A stretch of DNA of 26,012 nucleotides from Comamonadaceae bacterium (GCA_013298415.1 JAAFHN010000002.1:1-26012); one strand, 5' to 3'; positions 1 through 7,489 are shown, counted from the first letter of the stretch. Translations and numbers: made by a program. The notes: generated by a model from the letters alone, not told the origin.

Positions 1-211
1 ACTCCGGGTGCAGTTGGAGCTGGCGCGCGGGGACGACGGCGGTGGTCTGGTCGCCGACGTCCAACAAAGCCTGGCGCTGGCGGTGGACAGCGATCAACCG
101 AACCGCATCGCAGTGGATGCGCTCAACGACGTGGACCGGCGGGTGCTCAAAGAGAGCATGCGCGCCATCGGCCAGCTGTTGCAGCGCTTGCGGCTCGACC
201 ATGCCAGCTGA
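1..211 (+). CDS. C-terminal end of a DUF294-type putative nucleotidyltransferase (partial)
   Basis: Only the last 70 or so codons are present; the reading frame is open to the left edge and ends in TGA at 209-211. The visible tail runs through LNDVDRR, VLKESMRAIGQLLQRLRLD. I recognise this as the helical C-terminus of the DUF294/CBS-domain putative nucleotidyltransferases (GlnD-like) common in Burkholderiales. A GTG at 8-10 is in frame but is internal to the family's usual length of several hundred residues, so it is not the start. The stop lies 11 nt inside the following exonuclease gene, which suggests co-transcription and translational coupling. The assignment rests on a short tail and on the typical pairing with an exonuclease gene. 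Confidence 0.6.
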   Translation, partial: LRVQLELARGDDGGGLVADVQQSLALAVDSDQPNRIAVDALNDVDRRVLKESMRAIGQLLQRLRLDHAS

Positions 212-875
212 GCCGCAGCGGCTTTCCAAAGCTTGGCAGGGCCTGCGGGCCGCATTCGGCGGCGGCGCGCGCGGTGAGGCTACGCGCTGGGTGGTGCTGG
301 ATGTGGAGACCACCGGGCTCGACTCAAAGCGCGCGAGCCTGCTCGCCGTGGCTGCCGTCGGCATTCAAGTGGACTGGGCAAGCGGCAGCTGCTGCCTGGT
401 GCCGGGCGACAGCTTTGAGCGATTTGTGAAGCCGCAGCAGCAGCAAAGCGACGAAGAAAACGTGTTGATCCACGGCATTGGGCTAGGCGAGCAAGCGCTG
501 GCTGAAGACCTGCGCGCCGTGATGCCTGCCTTCCGGGAATACGTGGCTGTCTCGCCCTTGCTGGCCTTTCATGCGAGTTTTGATCGGCAAATGCTGGATC
601 GTGCGTGCAAAGTGGTCGCCATCCCCAAGCTGCCCGGGCCTTGGCTGGATTTGGCTGAGCTTTGCCGCGTGCTTTGGCCAGGGCCGAATCTCCATGCCTT
701 GGACGATTGGCTGGAGCATTTTGGCGTCTCTTGCCCGCAGCGGCATCTGGCAGCGAGCGATGCCTGGGCGGAAGCTGAGCTTTTGCAACTGGCCTGGCCG
801 CTTTTGGTGCGGCAGTGCAGCGGTTTTGATGAGGTATTGAAGTTGTCGCGTCAAGCTAGATGGCTAGCTGCGTGA
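201..875 (+). CDS. 3'-5' exonuclease, DEDDh family (DnaQ/PolC-epsilon-like)
   Basis: A 224-residue protein that probably removes nucleotides from 3' ends using two metal ions. The DEDDh motifs are visible: LDVETTGLD (Asp34, Glu36), HASFD (Asp128), and RHLAASDAWAEAEL (His182, Asp187). The same frame is open further upstream to 42, but I choose the ATG at 201. It overlaps the end of the DUF294 gene by 11 nt, and the extra upstream residues would be a frame-shifted shadow of that gene. The 3' end overlaps the convergent cobC gene by 20 bp (856-875). Free-standing exonucleases of this type sit beside DUF294 proteins in many Burkholderiales genomes. Whether the substrate is a DNA end, an RNA end or a mismatched primer cannot be read from the sequence. 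Confidence 0.85.
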   Translation: MPAEPQRLSKAWQGLRAAFGGGARGEATRWVVLDVETTGLDSKRASLLAVAAVGIQVDWASGSCCLVPGDSFERFVKPQQQQSDEENVLIHGIGLGEQALAEDLRAVMPAFREYVAVSPLLAFHASFDRQMLDRACKVVAIPKLPGPWLDLAELCRVLWPGPNLHALDDWLEHFGVSCPQRHLAASDAWAEAELLQLAWPLLVRQCSGFDEVLKLSRQARWLAA

Positions 876-1413
876 TGCTGCCAAAGTCAATGGGCGCGGC
901 GGGCCAATCGCTCGCCGTTTGAATGGGTTTGCCCGAGGCGAGCGCGGTGGCCGCGCGGATCACGCCGGCGTGTGTCAGCCAAGCCACCGGGCGAAACGAG
1001 AGCCGCAGTTTTGCCTCGCTGAGCGCTCCGCCAACGCGTTGGAGCAGATAAGCCACCGACTCAGCGCTCGCGTGGTGGTTGGGCTTGTTGCATCGGAAGT
1101 TGCCTAGCCATAGGTCCATCGCTTCGCGCCCCACGTCAGCCCACGCCAGCATTTCCCAGTGGCCAAAGTGCATTTCAAGCAGCCTGGGGTCGCTTTTTGC
1201 AACAATATCCGGCCTTTGTCCAATTATTTCCTTGATGTGACGCTCACATCTTTGTAGCGGTGAGTGCCAGAGTTCACATTTCACTGGCAGAGCCTGCACC
1301 CAATCCGATACGCAGGTTTTCGCATGCTCGGGCTCGCAGGCCAGGTCTGACTGGCCGTAACAGATCCCCGCTGGCGCGATCACCCTGGGATGCCGAATCA
1401 GCAGCAGGCTCAC
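856..1413 (-). CDS. cobC: Alpha-ribazole-5'-phosphate phosphatase / histidine phosphatase family (CobC-like)
   Basis: A 185-residue histidine-phosphatase-fold protein. In CobC the reaction is removal of the 5'-phosphate from alpha-ribazole phosphate or from the cobalamin phosphate, late in B12 synthesis. The N-terminus SLLLIRHP carries the phosphorylated His8. SPLQRC (51-56), the acidic LLEMHFGHWE segment (78-87), and THAGVIRA with the second catalytic His148 follow in the expected order. RHP in place of the more general RHG is common in CobC proteins. The start is GTG at 1413-1411, fused to the cobS stop as GTGA; the frame extends further upstream but only as a shadow of cobS. Context (cobT, cobS immediately upstream) makes the CobC role much more likely than a generic phosphoglycerate mutase. 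The 3' end overlaps the convergent exonuclease gene by 20 bp. Confidence 0.85.
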   Translation of the reverse strand: MSLLLIRHPRVIAPAGICYGQSDLACEPEHAKTCVSDWVQALPVKCELWHSPLQRCERHIKEIIGQRPDIVAKSDPRLLEMHFGHWEMLAWADVGREAMDLWLGNFRCNKPNHHASAESVAYLLQRVGGALSEAKLRLSFRPVAWLTHAGVIRAATALASGKPIQTASDWPAAPIDFGSITQLAI

Positions 1414-2225
1414 GCAAGCAGCGCGGCTGCGCAGAGGTAAATGCCGAGCTCCGAGACTTGCTGCACGGTGCCCAGGCAATCCCCGGTAAAGCCGCCGACG
1501 CGTCGGCGAAACCAGCGCCCGAGCGCCAAAACCACGAGCGCGCTCCACAACACAAAAACTATCAAATGTGTAGCATCAAAGTAAATGAATACCGGGACAC
1601 AGCACAAAAAACACGTTAAAAATGCCAGCGAAAGGGCTTTGGGATCGATGCGGTCGGCCAGTGGCTTGCTCTTGCTCGCGCCGCCGCCTTCCACATGCGG
1701 GAGCCAGGCGATCATGCACAGTGCTGCGCAACGCGAGATCACGTGGGCGCTCACTAGCAGCGCTAGGAGTGCCCATTCGGCATCGGGCTCTTCCAGCGGG
1801 GAAATCTCGGCTACTGCGACGACCTTCAGCAAGGTCACGCAAATCAAAGCCACCGTGCCGAAGGTGCCGATGCGTGAGTCTTTCATGATCTCGAGCGCTT
1901 TTTCGCGCTGCAGGCTGCCACCCAATCCATCGGCCACATCGGCCAAGCCATCTTCGTGAAACGCGCCGGTGAGCAGCAGCGTGGCGGCCAAGCTGAGGCC
2001 GCTGGCGAGCAGCGGGCCATGCCCGGCAGGGCCAAAGAGGGCGAGTGCGGCGAGCATCACGCCTGCTGCCACGGCACCCACAGCCGCGCCCACCAGCGGG
2101 AAGTAGGCGGCGCTCTCCCGCAGCATCATCGGCGTAAAACCCACCCAGGCTGCAAGCCGGCCAGTGATCGGCACGCGGGTGAAAAACTGCACCGCGAGCA
2201 AGAAAAGCCGAATCTGATAGCTCAC
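1410..2225 (-). CDS. cobS: Adenosylcobinamide-GDP ribazoletransferase (cobalamin synthase)
   Basis: A 271-residue polytopic inner-membrane enzyme that joins adenosylcobinamide-GDP with alpha-ribazole (phosphate) to close the nucleotide loop of cobalamin. The family signature is clear: LLAVQFFTRVPI near the N-terminus, then GAFHEDGLADVADGLGG followed by the basic LEIMKDSRIGTFG, which bind metal and GDP. Several hydrophobic stretches occur from about residue 35 to the C-terminus. The start is GTG at 2225-2223, overlapping the cobT TGA as GTGA. The 22 additional in-frame upstream codons are the cobT coding region in another frame. The stop overlaps the cobC start in the same way, so cobT, cobS and cobC should be translationally coupled. 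Confidence 0.95.
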   Translation of the reverse strand: MSYQIRLFLLAVQFFTRVPITGRLAAWVGFTPMMLRESAAYFPLVGAAVGAVAAGVMLAALALFGPAGHGPLLASGLSLAATLLLTGAFHEDGLADVADGLGGSLQREKALEIMKDSRIGTFGTVALICVTLLKVVAVAEISPLEEPDAEWALLALLVSAHVISRCAALCMIAWLPHVEGGGASKSKPLADRIDPKALSLAFLTCFLCCVPVFIYFDATHLIVFVLWSALVVLALGRWFRRRVGGFTGDCLGTVQQVSELGIYLCAAALLA

Positions 2226-3289
2226 GGCGCAGGGCTGGCAGCGCTCACGCCCGCGGACTCGAAGCTCGCCATGCGGGCCAGAAAGTCGCAAGCGGCTTGG
2301 AGTAATGGGTAGGCCAGCAGCGCGCCGGAGCCTTCGCCCAGACGCAGGTTGAGCGCCAGCAGCGGCTGAGCACTCAGCTCCTGAAGCAAGCGTTTGGAGC
2401 CGCGTTCGGCACTTTCGTGGGCAAAGACGGAATAGTCACTCGCCTCGGGGCGCATTCGGCAAGCCACGAGTGCCGCGCTGCACGCAATGAAGCCATCGAT
2501 CAGCACCACTTTGCGCGCAGCAGCGGCGCCCAGCATCGCGCCAGCCATCATGGCGATTTCCAGGCCACCTACGGCGCACAGCGCTTCGAAAGCATCGGCG
2601 CTCTCAAGCGTACTTTTGTGTTTTGCCAGCACTTGCTTCAATACGCCAGTTTTGTGGGCCAACTGGGCGTCGTTCAAACCCGTGCCTCGCCCCACCGCAT
2701 CTTCCACTGCCACGCCGCACAGGGCGCACAGCAAGAGCGCGGCCGATGCGGTGTTGCCGATGCCCATTTCGCCCAAAGCCAACACATTGCCGGGCAGAGT
2801 GCGGCCAAGCGCTTCGCCGCGTTGGAGGGCGGTCGTTGCTTCTGCCGCGCTCATCGCGGCGTTGAGGAGAGCGTTTCGCGTACCCGGCGCGATTGGCTCA
2901 TTGATCCACGACACCGCAGTGCGTGGCTTTGCGTCCATCGGTGCAGCGACCCCCGCGTTTGCGAGCGTCATCGCAAATCCCATGCGCTCGGCGAACACGT
3001 TCACCGCTGCGCCGCCAGCCAGCATGTTCGCCACCATTTGCGCGGTGACTTCGCTCGGGTAGGCCGACACACCAGCGGCCGTCAAGCCGTGATCCGCCGC
3101 GCAGACCAAGATTTGCGGCTTGCTCAGCTCGGGCGAATTCGTGCCTTGGATCAAGCCGATTTGCAGAGCCAATGCCTCTAGGCGGCCGAGAGCGCCCAAA
3201 GGTTTGGTTTTCTGATCGATCCGGCGCAAGAGCGCGGCCCTAAGCGCAGGGTTGTCGGTGCCTTCGATGTGGGGAGCTTCGTACTTCAA
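2222..3289 (-). CDS. cobT: Nicotinate-nucleotide--dimethylbenzimidazole phosphoribosyltransferase
   Basis: A cytosolic enzyme of 355 residues, the normal CobT length. It transfers phosphoribose from nicotinate mononucleotide to a benzimidazole base, giving alpha-ribazole phosphate for CobS. Diagnostic segments are KTKPLGALGRLE, LVCAADHGL, GVSAYPSEVTAQMV, LALGEMGIGNTA and, near the C-terminus, RLGEGSGALLA, which carries the catalytic Glu. The only reasonable start is TTG at 3289-3287. It stands in the same frame as ilvA, four codons after the ilvA TGA, and a GAAAGA Shine-Dalgarno-like stretch overlaps that stop. I see no cobalamin riboswitch upstream, so expression probably depends on readthrough from ilvA or on a promoter inside ilvA. 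Confidence 0.95.
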   Translation of the reverse strand: MKYEAPHIEGTDNPALRAALLRRIDQKTKPLGALGRLEALALQIGLIQGTNSPELSKPQILVCAADHGLTAAGVSAYPSEVTAQMVANMLAGGAAVNVFAERMGFAMTLANAGVAAPMDAKPRTAVSWINEPIAPGTRNALLNAAMSAAEATTALQRGEALGRTLPGNVLALGEMGIGNTASAALLLCALCGVAVEDAVGRGTGLNDAQLAHKTGVLKQVLAKHKSTLESADAFEALCAVGGLEIAMMAGAMLGAAAARKVVLIDGFIACSAALVACRMRPEASDYSVFAHESAERGSKRLLQELSAQPLLALNLRLGEGSGALLAYPLLQAACDFLARMASFESAGVSAASPAP

Positions 3290-3298
3290 TACCGTCTT

Positions 3299-4879
3299 TC
3301 AGCGTAAAAACATGCGGTAGGCTGGATTGTCGGTTTCGTCCACATGCGGATAGCCCACCTGCGCCAAAAAGGCCTTGAAAGCGGCACGGTCGGTGCCCGG
3401 CACCTGCACGCCCACCAGGATGCGACCGTAGTCTGCCCCTTGGTTTCGGTAGTGAAAGAGGCTGATGTTCCAGCCGGGCTGCATGGCGTTCAGAAAACGC
3501 AGCAAAGCGCCAGGCCGCTCGGGAAACTCAAAGCGCAGCATGCGTTCGTCTTGCGCGAGCGGGCTTCTGCCGCCAACCAAATGGCGGATGTGGCTTTTCG
3601 CCAGCTCATCGTGGGTGAGATCCACGGCCTCAAACCCAGCTTTCGCGAAGCCTTTGGTCATGCGTGCGCTGTCTTGGGCACCGTTGGCGCTCAACCCCAC
3701 AAATACATGGGCTTGCGCGCTGTCGCTGATGCGGTAGTTGAACTCGGTCACGCTGTGCGGGCCACCGGGCAGATCGGCGATGGCTTGGCAAAAGCGCTTG
3801 AAGCTGCCCCGCTGCTCAGGGATCGTCACGCCAAAAAGCGCTTCGCGTTGCTCGCCCACTTGCGCGCGCTCGGCCACGAAGCGCAGGCGGTCGAAGTTCA
3901 TGTTCGCGCCGCACAAAATTGCGGCGTAAGTTTCGCCCTTGGTTTTGTGCTGTGCGGCGTATTGCTTGATGGCGGCCACCGCCATCGCCCCTGCAGGCTC
4001 CAGCACCGTGCGGGTTTCGTTGAACACGTCTTTTACCGCGGCACACACTTCGTCGGTGGAGACGCGCACGTAGTCGTCTACCAACGCCTTGGCAATCTTG
4101 AAGGTTTCGCTGCCCACTTGCTTGACCGCCGTGCCATCGGAAAACAAGCCCACGCTGTCCAGATTCACGCGACTGCCCTTGGCCACGGACTGCCACATGG
4201 CGTCTGAATCCGTCATCTGCACGCCGATCACCCGCACTTCGGGGCGCACGAGTTTGATGTACGCGGCAACGCCGCTGATGAGCCCGCCACCGCCGATGGC
4301 CACGAATACGGCATCCAGCCGATCAGGCTCGGCACCGGGTTTGCCTCGGTGGCCTTGGTTCAGCGCTTGCACTTGCTGCAAGAGCTCCATCGCAATCGTG
4401 CCTTGGCCTGCAATCACGTCTGGATCGTCAAACGGGTGCACAAAGGTGAGGCCTTTGGCCTTGCCGAGCTCTACTGCATGCGCGTAAGCATCGCTGTAGC
4501 TGTCGCCGTGCAAAACCACTTCTGCGCGTAAGTGCTTCACTGCGTCGATCTTCACTCCAGGGGTGGTGATGGGCATGACGACGACTGCATGGGTGTTCAA
4601 ACGCTGTGCGCCCAGCGCTACACCTTGGGCGTGGTTGCCTGCGCTTGCGCAGATCACACCTCGTGCCAGTTGCTCAGCACTCAGGTGCGCCATCTTGTTG
4701 TAGGCACCGCGCAGCTTGAAGCTGAAGACTGGCTGCATGTCTTCGCGCTTGAAGAGCACGGTATTGCCCAGCCTGCGCGAGAGTTGCGGCGCGTGCTGCA
4801 AGGGCGTGACTTGTGCCACGTCGTAGACCTTTGCGGTGAGGATGCGTTGCAGGTAGTGGGCAAAAGCTTTGGCGGGCAT
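3299..4879 (-). CDS. ilvA: Threonine ammonia-lyase, biosynthetic type with two ACT-like domains
   Basis: A PLP enzyme that deaminates threonine to 2-oxobutyrate, the first step of isoleucine synthesis. The PLP lysine lies in SFKLRGAYNKM (Lys55 from the ATG). The glycine loop is IGGGGLISG, and the N-terminal half is a fold-type II beta-family domain. From about residue 330 two ACT-like regulatory regions follow (FKRFCQAIADLPG and LRFEFPERPGALLRFLNAM), as in the isoleucine-inhibited enzyme. With the ATG at 4879-4877 it has 526 residues, close to the E. coli enzyme. A TTG at 4909-4907 would add ten residues, and no strong ribosome-binding site decides between them. Nine bp separate its stop from cobT. 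It diverges from the OsmC-family gene, so the promoters of both should lie in about 4880-4956. Confidence 0.95.
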   Translation of the reverse strand: MPAKAFAHYLQRILTAKVYDVAQVTPLQHAPQLSRRLGNTVLFKREDMQPVFSFKLRGAYNKMAHLSAEQLARGVICASAGNHAQGVALGAQRLNTHAVVVMPITTPGVKIDAVKHLRAEVVLHGDSYSDAYAHAVELGKAKGLTFVHPFDDPDVIAGQGTIAMELLQQVQALNQGHRGKPGAEPDRLDAVFVAIGGGGLISGVAAYIKLVRPEVRVIGVQMTDSDAMWQSVAKGSRVNLDSVGLFSDGTAVKQVGSETFKIAKALVDDYVRVSTDEVCAAVKDVFNETRTVLEPAGAMAVAAIKQYAAQHKTKGETYAAILCGANMNFDRLRFVAERAQVGEQREALFGVTIPEQRGSFKRFCQAIADLPGGPHSVTEFNYRISDSAQAHVFVGLSANGAQDSARMTKGFAKAGFEAVDLTHDELAKSHIRHLVGGRSPLAQDERMLRFEFPERPGALLRFLNAMQPGWNISLFHYRNQGADYGRILVGVQVPGTDRAAFKAFLAQVGYPHVDETDNPAYRMFLR

Positions 4880-4956
4880 GGGCCGGGGCGCATCGAGCGC
4901 GGCGTTCAAAAGCGCACGATGATAATTTGCGCCATCAGATCAATCGAAAGCGCAGC

Positions 4957-5406
4957 ATGGAATGCAAAGTGAGCTGGACGGGCAATCAAGGCGGCTCGCC
5001 GATGGGGTTTTCGGCAATCACGGGCAGCGGGCACGCGCTCAAGATGGACGGCGCGCCGGATGCGAACAACCCCGCGATGGGGGGCCAAAACGCTGCTGCC
5101 AGGCCGATGGAGATGGTGCTGGCAGGCACCGGTGGCTGCGCGGCCTACGACGTGGTGCTGATTTTGAAGCGCGGCCGCCACGATGTGCGTGGATGTGAAG
5201 TCCAGCTCACCGCGGACCGAGCGGCGAGCGACCCCAAAGTGTTCACTCGAATAGAGATGAAGTTTGTGGTGAGCGGCAAAGGCGTGCCGCTGGCGGCTGC
5301 CGAGCGTGCGGTGGCCTTGAGCCACGAGAAGTATTGTTCGGCGAGTGCGATGCTGTCAAAAACAGCGGAGATCACGGCGCGGGTTGAGGTGATCGAGGTC
5401 GTTTGA
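4957..5406 (+). CDS. OsmC-family protein (thiol-dependent peroxide/redox family)
   Basis: A 149-residue OsmC/Ohr-fold protein. The two family cysteines are visible as GTGGCAAYDV (Cys61) and HEKYCSASAM (Cys127), the pair that in characterised members reduces organic hydroperoxides. The start is the ATG at 4957; ten more in-frame codons upstream (from 4927) lack family similarity. It looks more like the OsmC/YhfA branch than Ohr because the second cysteine is in HxKYC, but the substrate is not determined. The gene diverges from ilvA and converges on coq7. A perfect 18-bp palindrome lies 6 bp after its stop. Confidence 0.85.
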   Translation: MECKVSWTGNQGGSPMGFSAITGSGHALKMDGAPDANNPAMGGQNAAARPMEMVLAGTGGCAAYDVVLILKRGRHDVRGCEVQLTADRAASDPKVFTRIEMKFVVSGKGVPLAAAERAVALSHEKYCSASAMLSKTAEITARVEVIEVV

Positions 5407-5411
5407 CTTTC

Positions 5412-5429
5412 GCGGAGGACGTCCTCCGC
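5412..5429. terminator. Perfect 18-bp palindrome between convergent OsmC-family and coq7 genes
   Basis: GCGGAGGAC is followed directly by its reverse complement GTCCTCCGC. It begins five bases after the OsmC-family stop. A second dyad (TCGGATC at 5430-5436 with GATCCGA at 5449-5455) follows and runs into the last codons of coq7. Neither is followed by a long T-run, so this is at best a weak or Rho-assisted bidirectional terminator. A protein-binding site is an alternative. Confidence 0.4.
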
Positions 5430-5445
5430 TCGGATCCAATCACGA

Positions 5446-6075
5446 TCAGATCCGATAGGCCACGGTTGTCATCACTTTTGCAAAGCCTCGCATCGCCTTG
5501 GCCGCCAAGGGTGGCAGCGGGGCAGCGCCCAGGCTTTGCGCTTGCGCGCCGTGTTGCTCCTCATCTGACTTCATTTGCGCAACGATCGCCGCCGAGCGTG
5601 CATCAGCCTCGGGAAGCGCGTCCAAGTGCCCGTTCAGATGCTGAGCCACTTGTCGCTCCGTTTCTGCCACAAAGCCCAGGCTGATCCCATCACCAACCCG
5701 TGCAGCCAGTGCACCCATGGCGAACGAGCCTGCATACCAAAGCGGGTTCAGAAGCGAGGGGCGAGCCTTCAGTTCATTTAGTCGTGTCTGCGTCCAAGAC
5801 AAATGGTCTTGTTCCTCGCGAGCAGAGTTTTTGAGTTCAGTCGCCACTGCGCTCGACCGCGCAAAAGCAGCCTGGGCGCTGTAAAGCGCTTGCGCGCAAA
5901 CCTCGCCCACATGGTTGACGCGCATCAGGCCGGCCGAGTGGCCGCGCTCTGGCTCGGTCAGATCCGAAGTGAGTTGCGCCGCCGGGTTGGGGCGGCTTGC
6001 CTTGGCTTGCGCGCCGAGGCAGCGCAGGGCGTCGTCGGCACAGGTGAGCAAGCGATCAGGTGCGGAGCTGGGCAT
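5446..6075 (-). CDS. coq7: 3-demethoxyubiquinol 3-hydroxylase (Coq7-type di-iron monooxygenase)
   Basis: A 209-residue enzyme that hydroxylates the penultimate intermediate of ubiquinone synthesis at the inner membrane. All carboxylate-bridged di-iron ligands are visible in order: NHVGE (Glu58), EEQDH (Glu88 and His91), AETE (Glu140), and DEEQH (Glu172 and His175). The hydrophobic stretch at about 110-140 is the membrane-contact region of the family. The ATG at 6075-6073 gives the usual betaproteobacterial length. The frame stays open to 6459, but that extension crosses the long hairpin at 6142-6196 and the porin leader and has no family similarity. It replaces the flavoprotein UbiF at this step in many proteobacteria. 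Confidence 0.93.
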   Translation of the reverse strand: MPSSAPDRLLTCADDALRCLGAQAKASRPNPAAQLTSDLTEPERGHSAGLMRVNHVGEVCAQALYSAQAAFARSSAVATELKNSAREEQDHLSWTQTRLNELKARPSLLNPLWYAGSFAMGALAARVGDGISLGFVAETERQVAQHLNGHLDALPEADARSAAIVAQMKSDEEQHGAQAQSLGAAPLPPLAAKAMRGFAKVMTTVAYRI

Positions 6076-6401
6076 CGGGGAGGCGGCGGAAGCACTTTTG
6101 AGGCCGAGTGGCCTGTGGCGCGCTGCTGGCCATTGTCGCCTCACAGTCGGCAGCCCTACACGCACCAACATGGTGCATGTAGGGCTGCCGACTGTGACTT
6201 GCAGCACAAATGTATCAATGTTGTGCCCCGGCAACGATTCGCCGGGTTTCCATGTGGAAAGAGGGGCTAGTCTTTGCGGAAGGCGCATAAACCTGGTGCA
6301 ATACGTGCAACTTCCTGATTGGAGGTTGGCCCGGGGCCACGGCGTGAGCGTATTTCGCCCCCACCACCGGTGCCCCTTGTTTAACCTTGGAGATTCTTGA
6401 G
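6076..6401. promoter_or_regulatory. Spacer between divergent coq7 and porin genes
   Basis: This 326-bp region must hold the start signals of both genes. It contains the 55-nt hairpin described separately and, just after it, a second dyad GCACAA (6204-6209) with TTGTGC (6221-6226). I cannot pick a confident sigma-70 promoter by eye. The porin ribosome-binding site GGAG (6389-6392) is nine bases before its ATG. No ORF here shows protein-family similarity. Confidence 0.5.
6142..6196. repeat. 55-nt near-perfect inverted repeat (long hairpin)
   Basis: Left arm CACAGTCGGCAGCCCTACA (6142-6160) is perfectly complementary to 6178-6196. One mismatched pair follows, then six more pairs (GCACCA, 6162-6167, with TGGTGC, 6171-6176) around a 3-base loop. 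That is 25 pairs out of 26. There is no T-run, so it is not a simple terminator. No second copy was seen in the window. Confidence 0.8.
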
Positions 6402-7427
6402 ATGAAAAAATCACTCGTTGCTTTGGCTGTTCTCGCTTCCACCAGCGCAGCCTTCGCACAATCGTCGGTCACCCTGTTCGGCATCGTTGACGCCGCTTAT
6501 GCCCGCGTGAGCGCCAATGGCGCGACCCGCACCGGCATGACCAACTCTGGCCTGAACAGCAGCCGCTTTGGCATGCGTGGCACGGAAGACCTCGGCGGCG
6601 GTATGCGCGCTGGCTTCTGGCTTGAAGGCGCGTTGAGCAATGATGACGGCAATGCCGCTGGTCTGAACTTTCAACGCCGTTCGACCGTGTCCCTGATGGG
6701 CCCATTCGGCGAAGTGCGCCTTGGCCGCGACTACACCCCATCGTTTTGGAACACTACCGTGTTCGATCCGTTCGGCACCAACGGCGTTGGTGCATCCATG
6801 GCTCCAGGCGTCGCTGCGTTCGGTACCAACAGCACCGCCGTTCGTTCGAACAACAGCGTCGGTTACTTCCTGCCTGGAAATCTCGGCGGCGTGTACGGCC
6901 AAGGCATGATTGCTTTCGGCGAGCAAGTTTCCAATGCTGCAAACAGCAAGCAAGGCAATTACACAGGTTTCCGCGTTGGCTACCAACAAGGTCCTGTGAA
7001 CGTGGCTTTGGCCAGCGCAAGCGTCAAGGGCAATGTTTCCGCGACCGATGTAAGAACTTTCAACGTGGGTGCATCGTACAACCTTGGCGTTGCAAACTTG
7101 ATGTTCAACGCGGGCAACGAGAAGACCGACACCGCCCAACTCAGCTACTCGCTGTTTGGCGCTACGGCTCCTTTGGGCCAGGGCCAACTGCGCGCCGCGT
7201 TCAGCCGCTATGACCTGAAAAACAGCAACAACGATTGGAACAAGTTTGCGATCGGCTACGGCTACGATCTGAGCAAGCGTACCCAGGTGTACGGCACCTA
7301 CGCCAAGGTGTCCAACAAGGGCAATTCAACGCGTACTGTCGCCAACAATGGCTTGGCTGCACCTAGCGCTGCCGCTTTTGGTGGTGGTTCTACCGGCTTC
7401 GAAGTCGGCGTTCGCCACAGCTTCTGA
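6402..7427 (+). CDS. Gram-negative porin (trimeric, Burkholderiales OmpC/Omp32-like)
   Basis: A 341-residue outer-membrane general porin letting small hydrophilic solutes into the periplasm. The signal peptide MKKSLVALAVLASTSAAFA is followed by QSSVTLFGIVDAAY, the typical first beta-strand of this family. Alternating-strand segments such as FGMRGTEDLGGGMRAGFWLEG and VRLGRDYTP follow. The protein ends GFEVGVRHSF with the C-terminal Phe used by the BAM complex. The start is the ATG at 6402, with GGAG nine bases upstream, rather than the in-frame ATG at 6387. It is a single-gene unit with a strong terminator. Together with the two importers downstream it may serve nutrient entry, but solute preference cannot be read from sequence. 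Confidence 0.93.
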   Translation: MKKSLVALAVLASTSAAFAQSSVTLFGIVDAAYARVSANGATRTGMTNSGLNSSRFGMRGTEDLGGGMRAGFWLEGALSNDDGNAAGLNFQRRSTVSLMGPFGEVRLGRDYTPSFWNTTVFDPFGTNGVGASMAPGVAAFGTNSTAVRSNNSVGYFLPGNLGGVYGQGMIAFGEQVSNAANSKQGNYTGFRVGYQQGPVNVALASASVKGNVSATDVRTFNVGASYNLGVANLMFNAGNEKTDTAQLSYSLFGATAPLGQGQLRAAFSRYDLKNSNNDWNKFAIGYGYDLSKRTQVYGTYAKVSNKGNSTRTVANNGLAAPSAAAFGGGSTGFEVGVRHSF

Positions 7428-7433
7428 TTTTGC

Positions 7434-7451
7434 ACCGGGCGCAAGCCCGGT
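7434..7451 (+). other. Small hairpin with GCAA tetraloop in the porin 3' UTR
   Basis: ACCGGGC (7434-7440) pairs with GCCCGGT (7445-7451) around GCAA, a GNRA-type tetraloop, seven bases after the porin stop. No T-run follows. It precedes the true terminator by about 15 bases and could protect the porin mRNA 3' end. Confidence 0.5.
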
Positions 7452-7462
7452 TGCAGTTCGGC

Positions 7463-7489
7463 AAAAAGCCACCGCAGGGTGGCTTTTTT
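7463..7489 (+). terminator. Rho-independent terminator of the porin gene
   Basis: AAAAAGCCACC, loop GCAG, GGTGGCTTTTTT: the GCCACC/GGTGGC stem (7468-7473 with 7478-7483) continues through A-T pairs into a six-T run. It is placed 36 bases after the porin stop and separates porin from the ABC operon. Confidence 0.9.

Noticed and set aside
3290..3298. Cobalamin riboswitch ahead of cobT
   Set aside because: Only nine bases separate ilvA and cobT, so there is no space for one, and I saw no B12-box-like sequence upstream.
4880..4956. Divergent promoter with GATAAT near 4921
   Set aside because: A -10-like hexamer exists on each strand, but neither has an acceptable -35 at 16-18 bases, so it was not annotated as a promoter.
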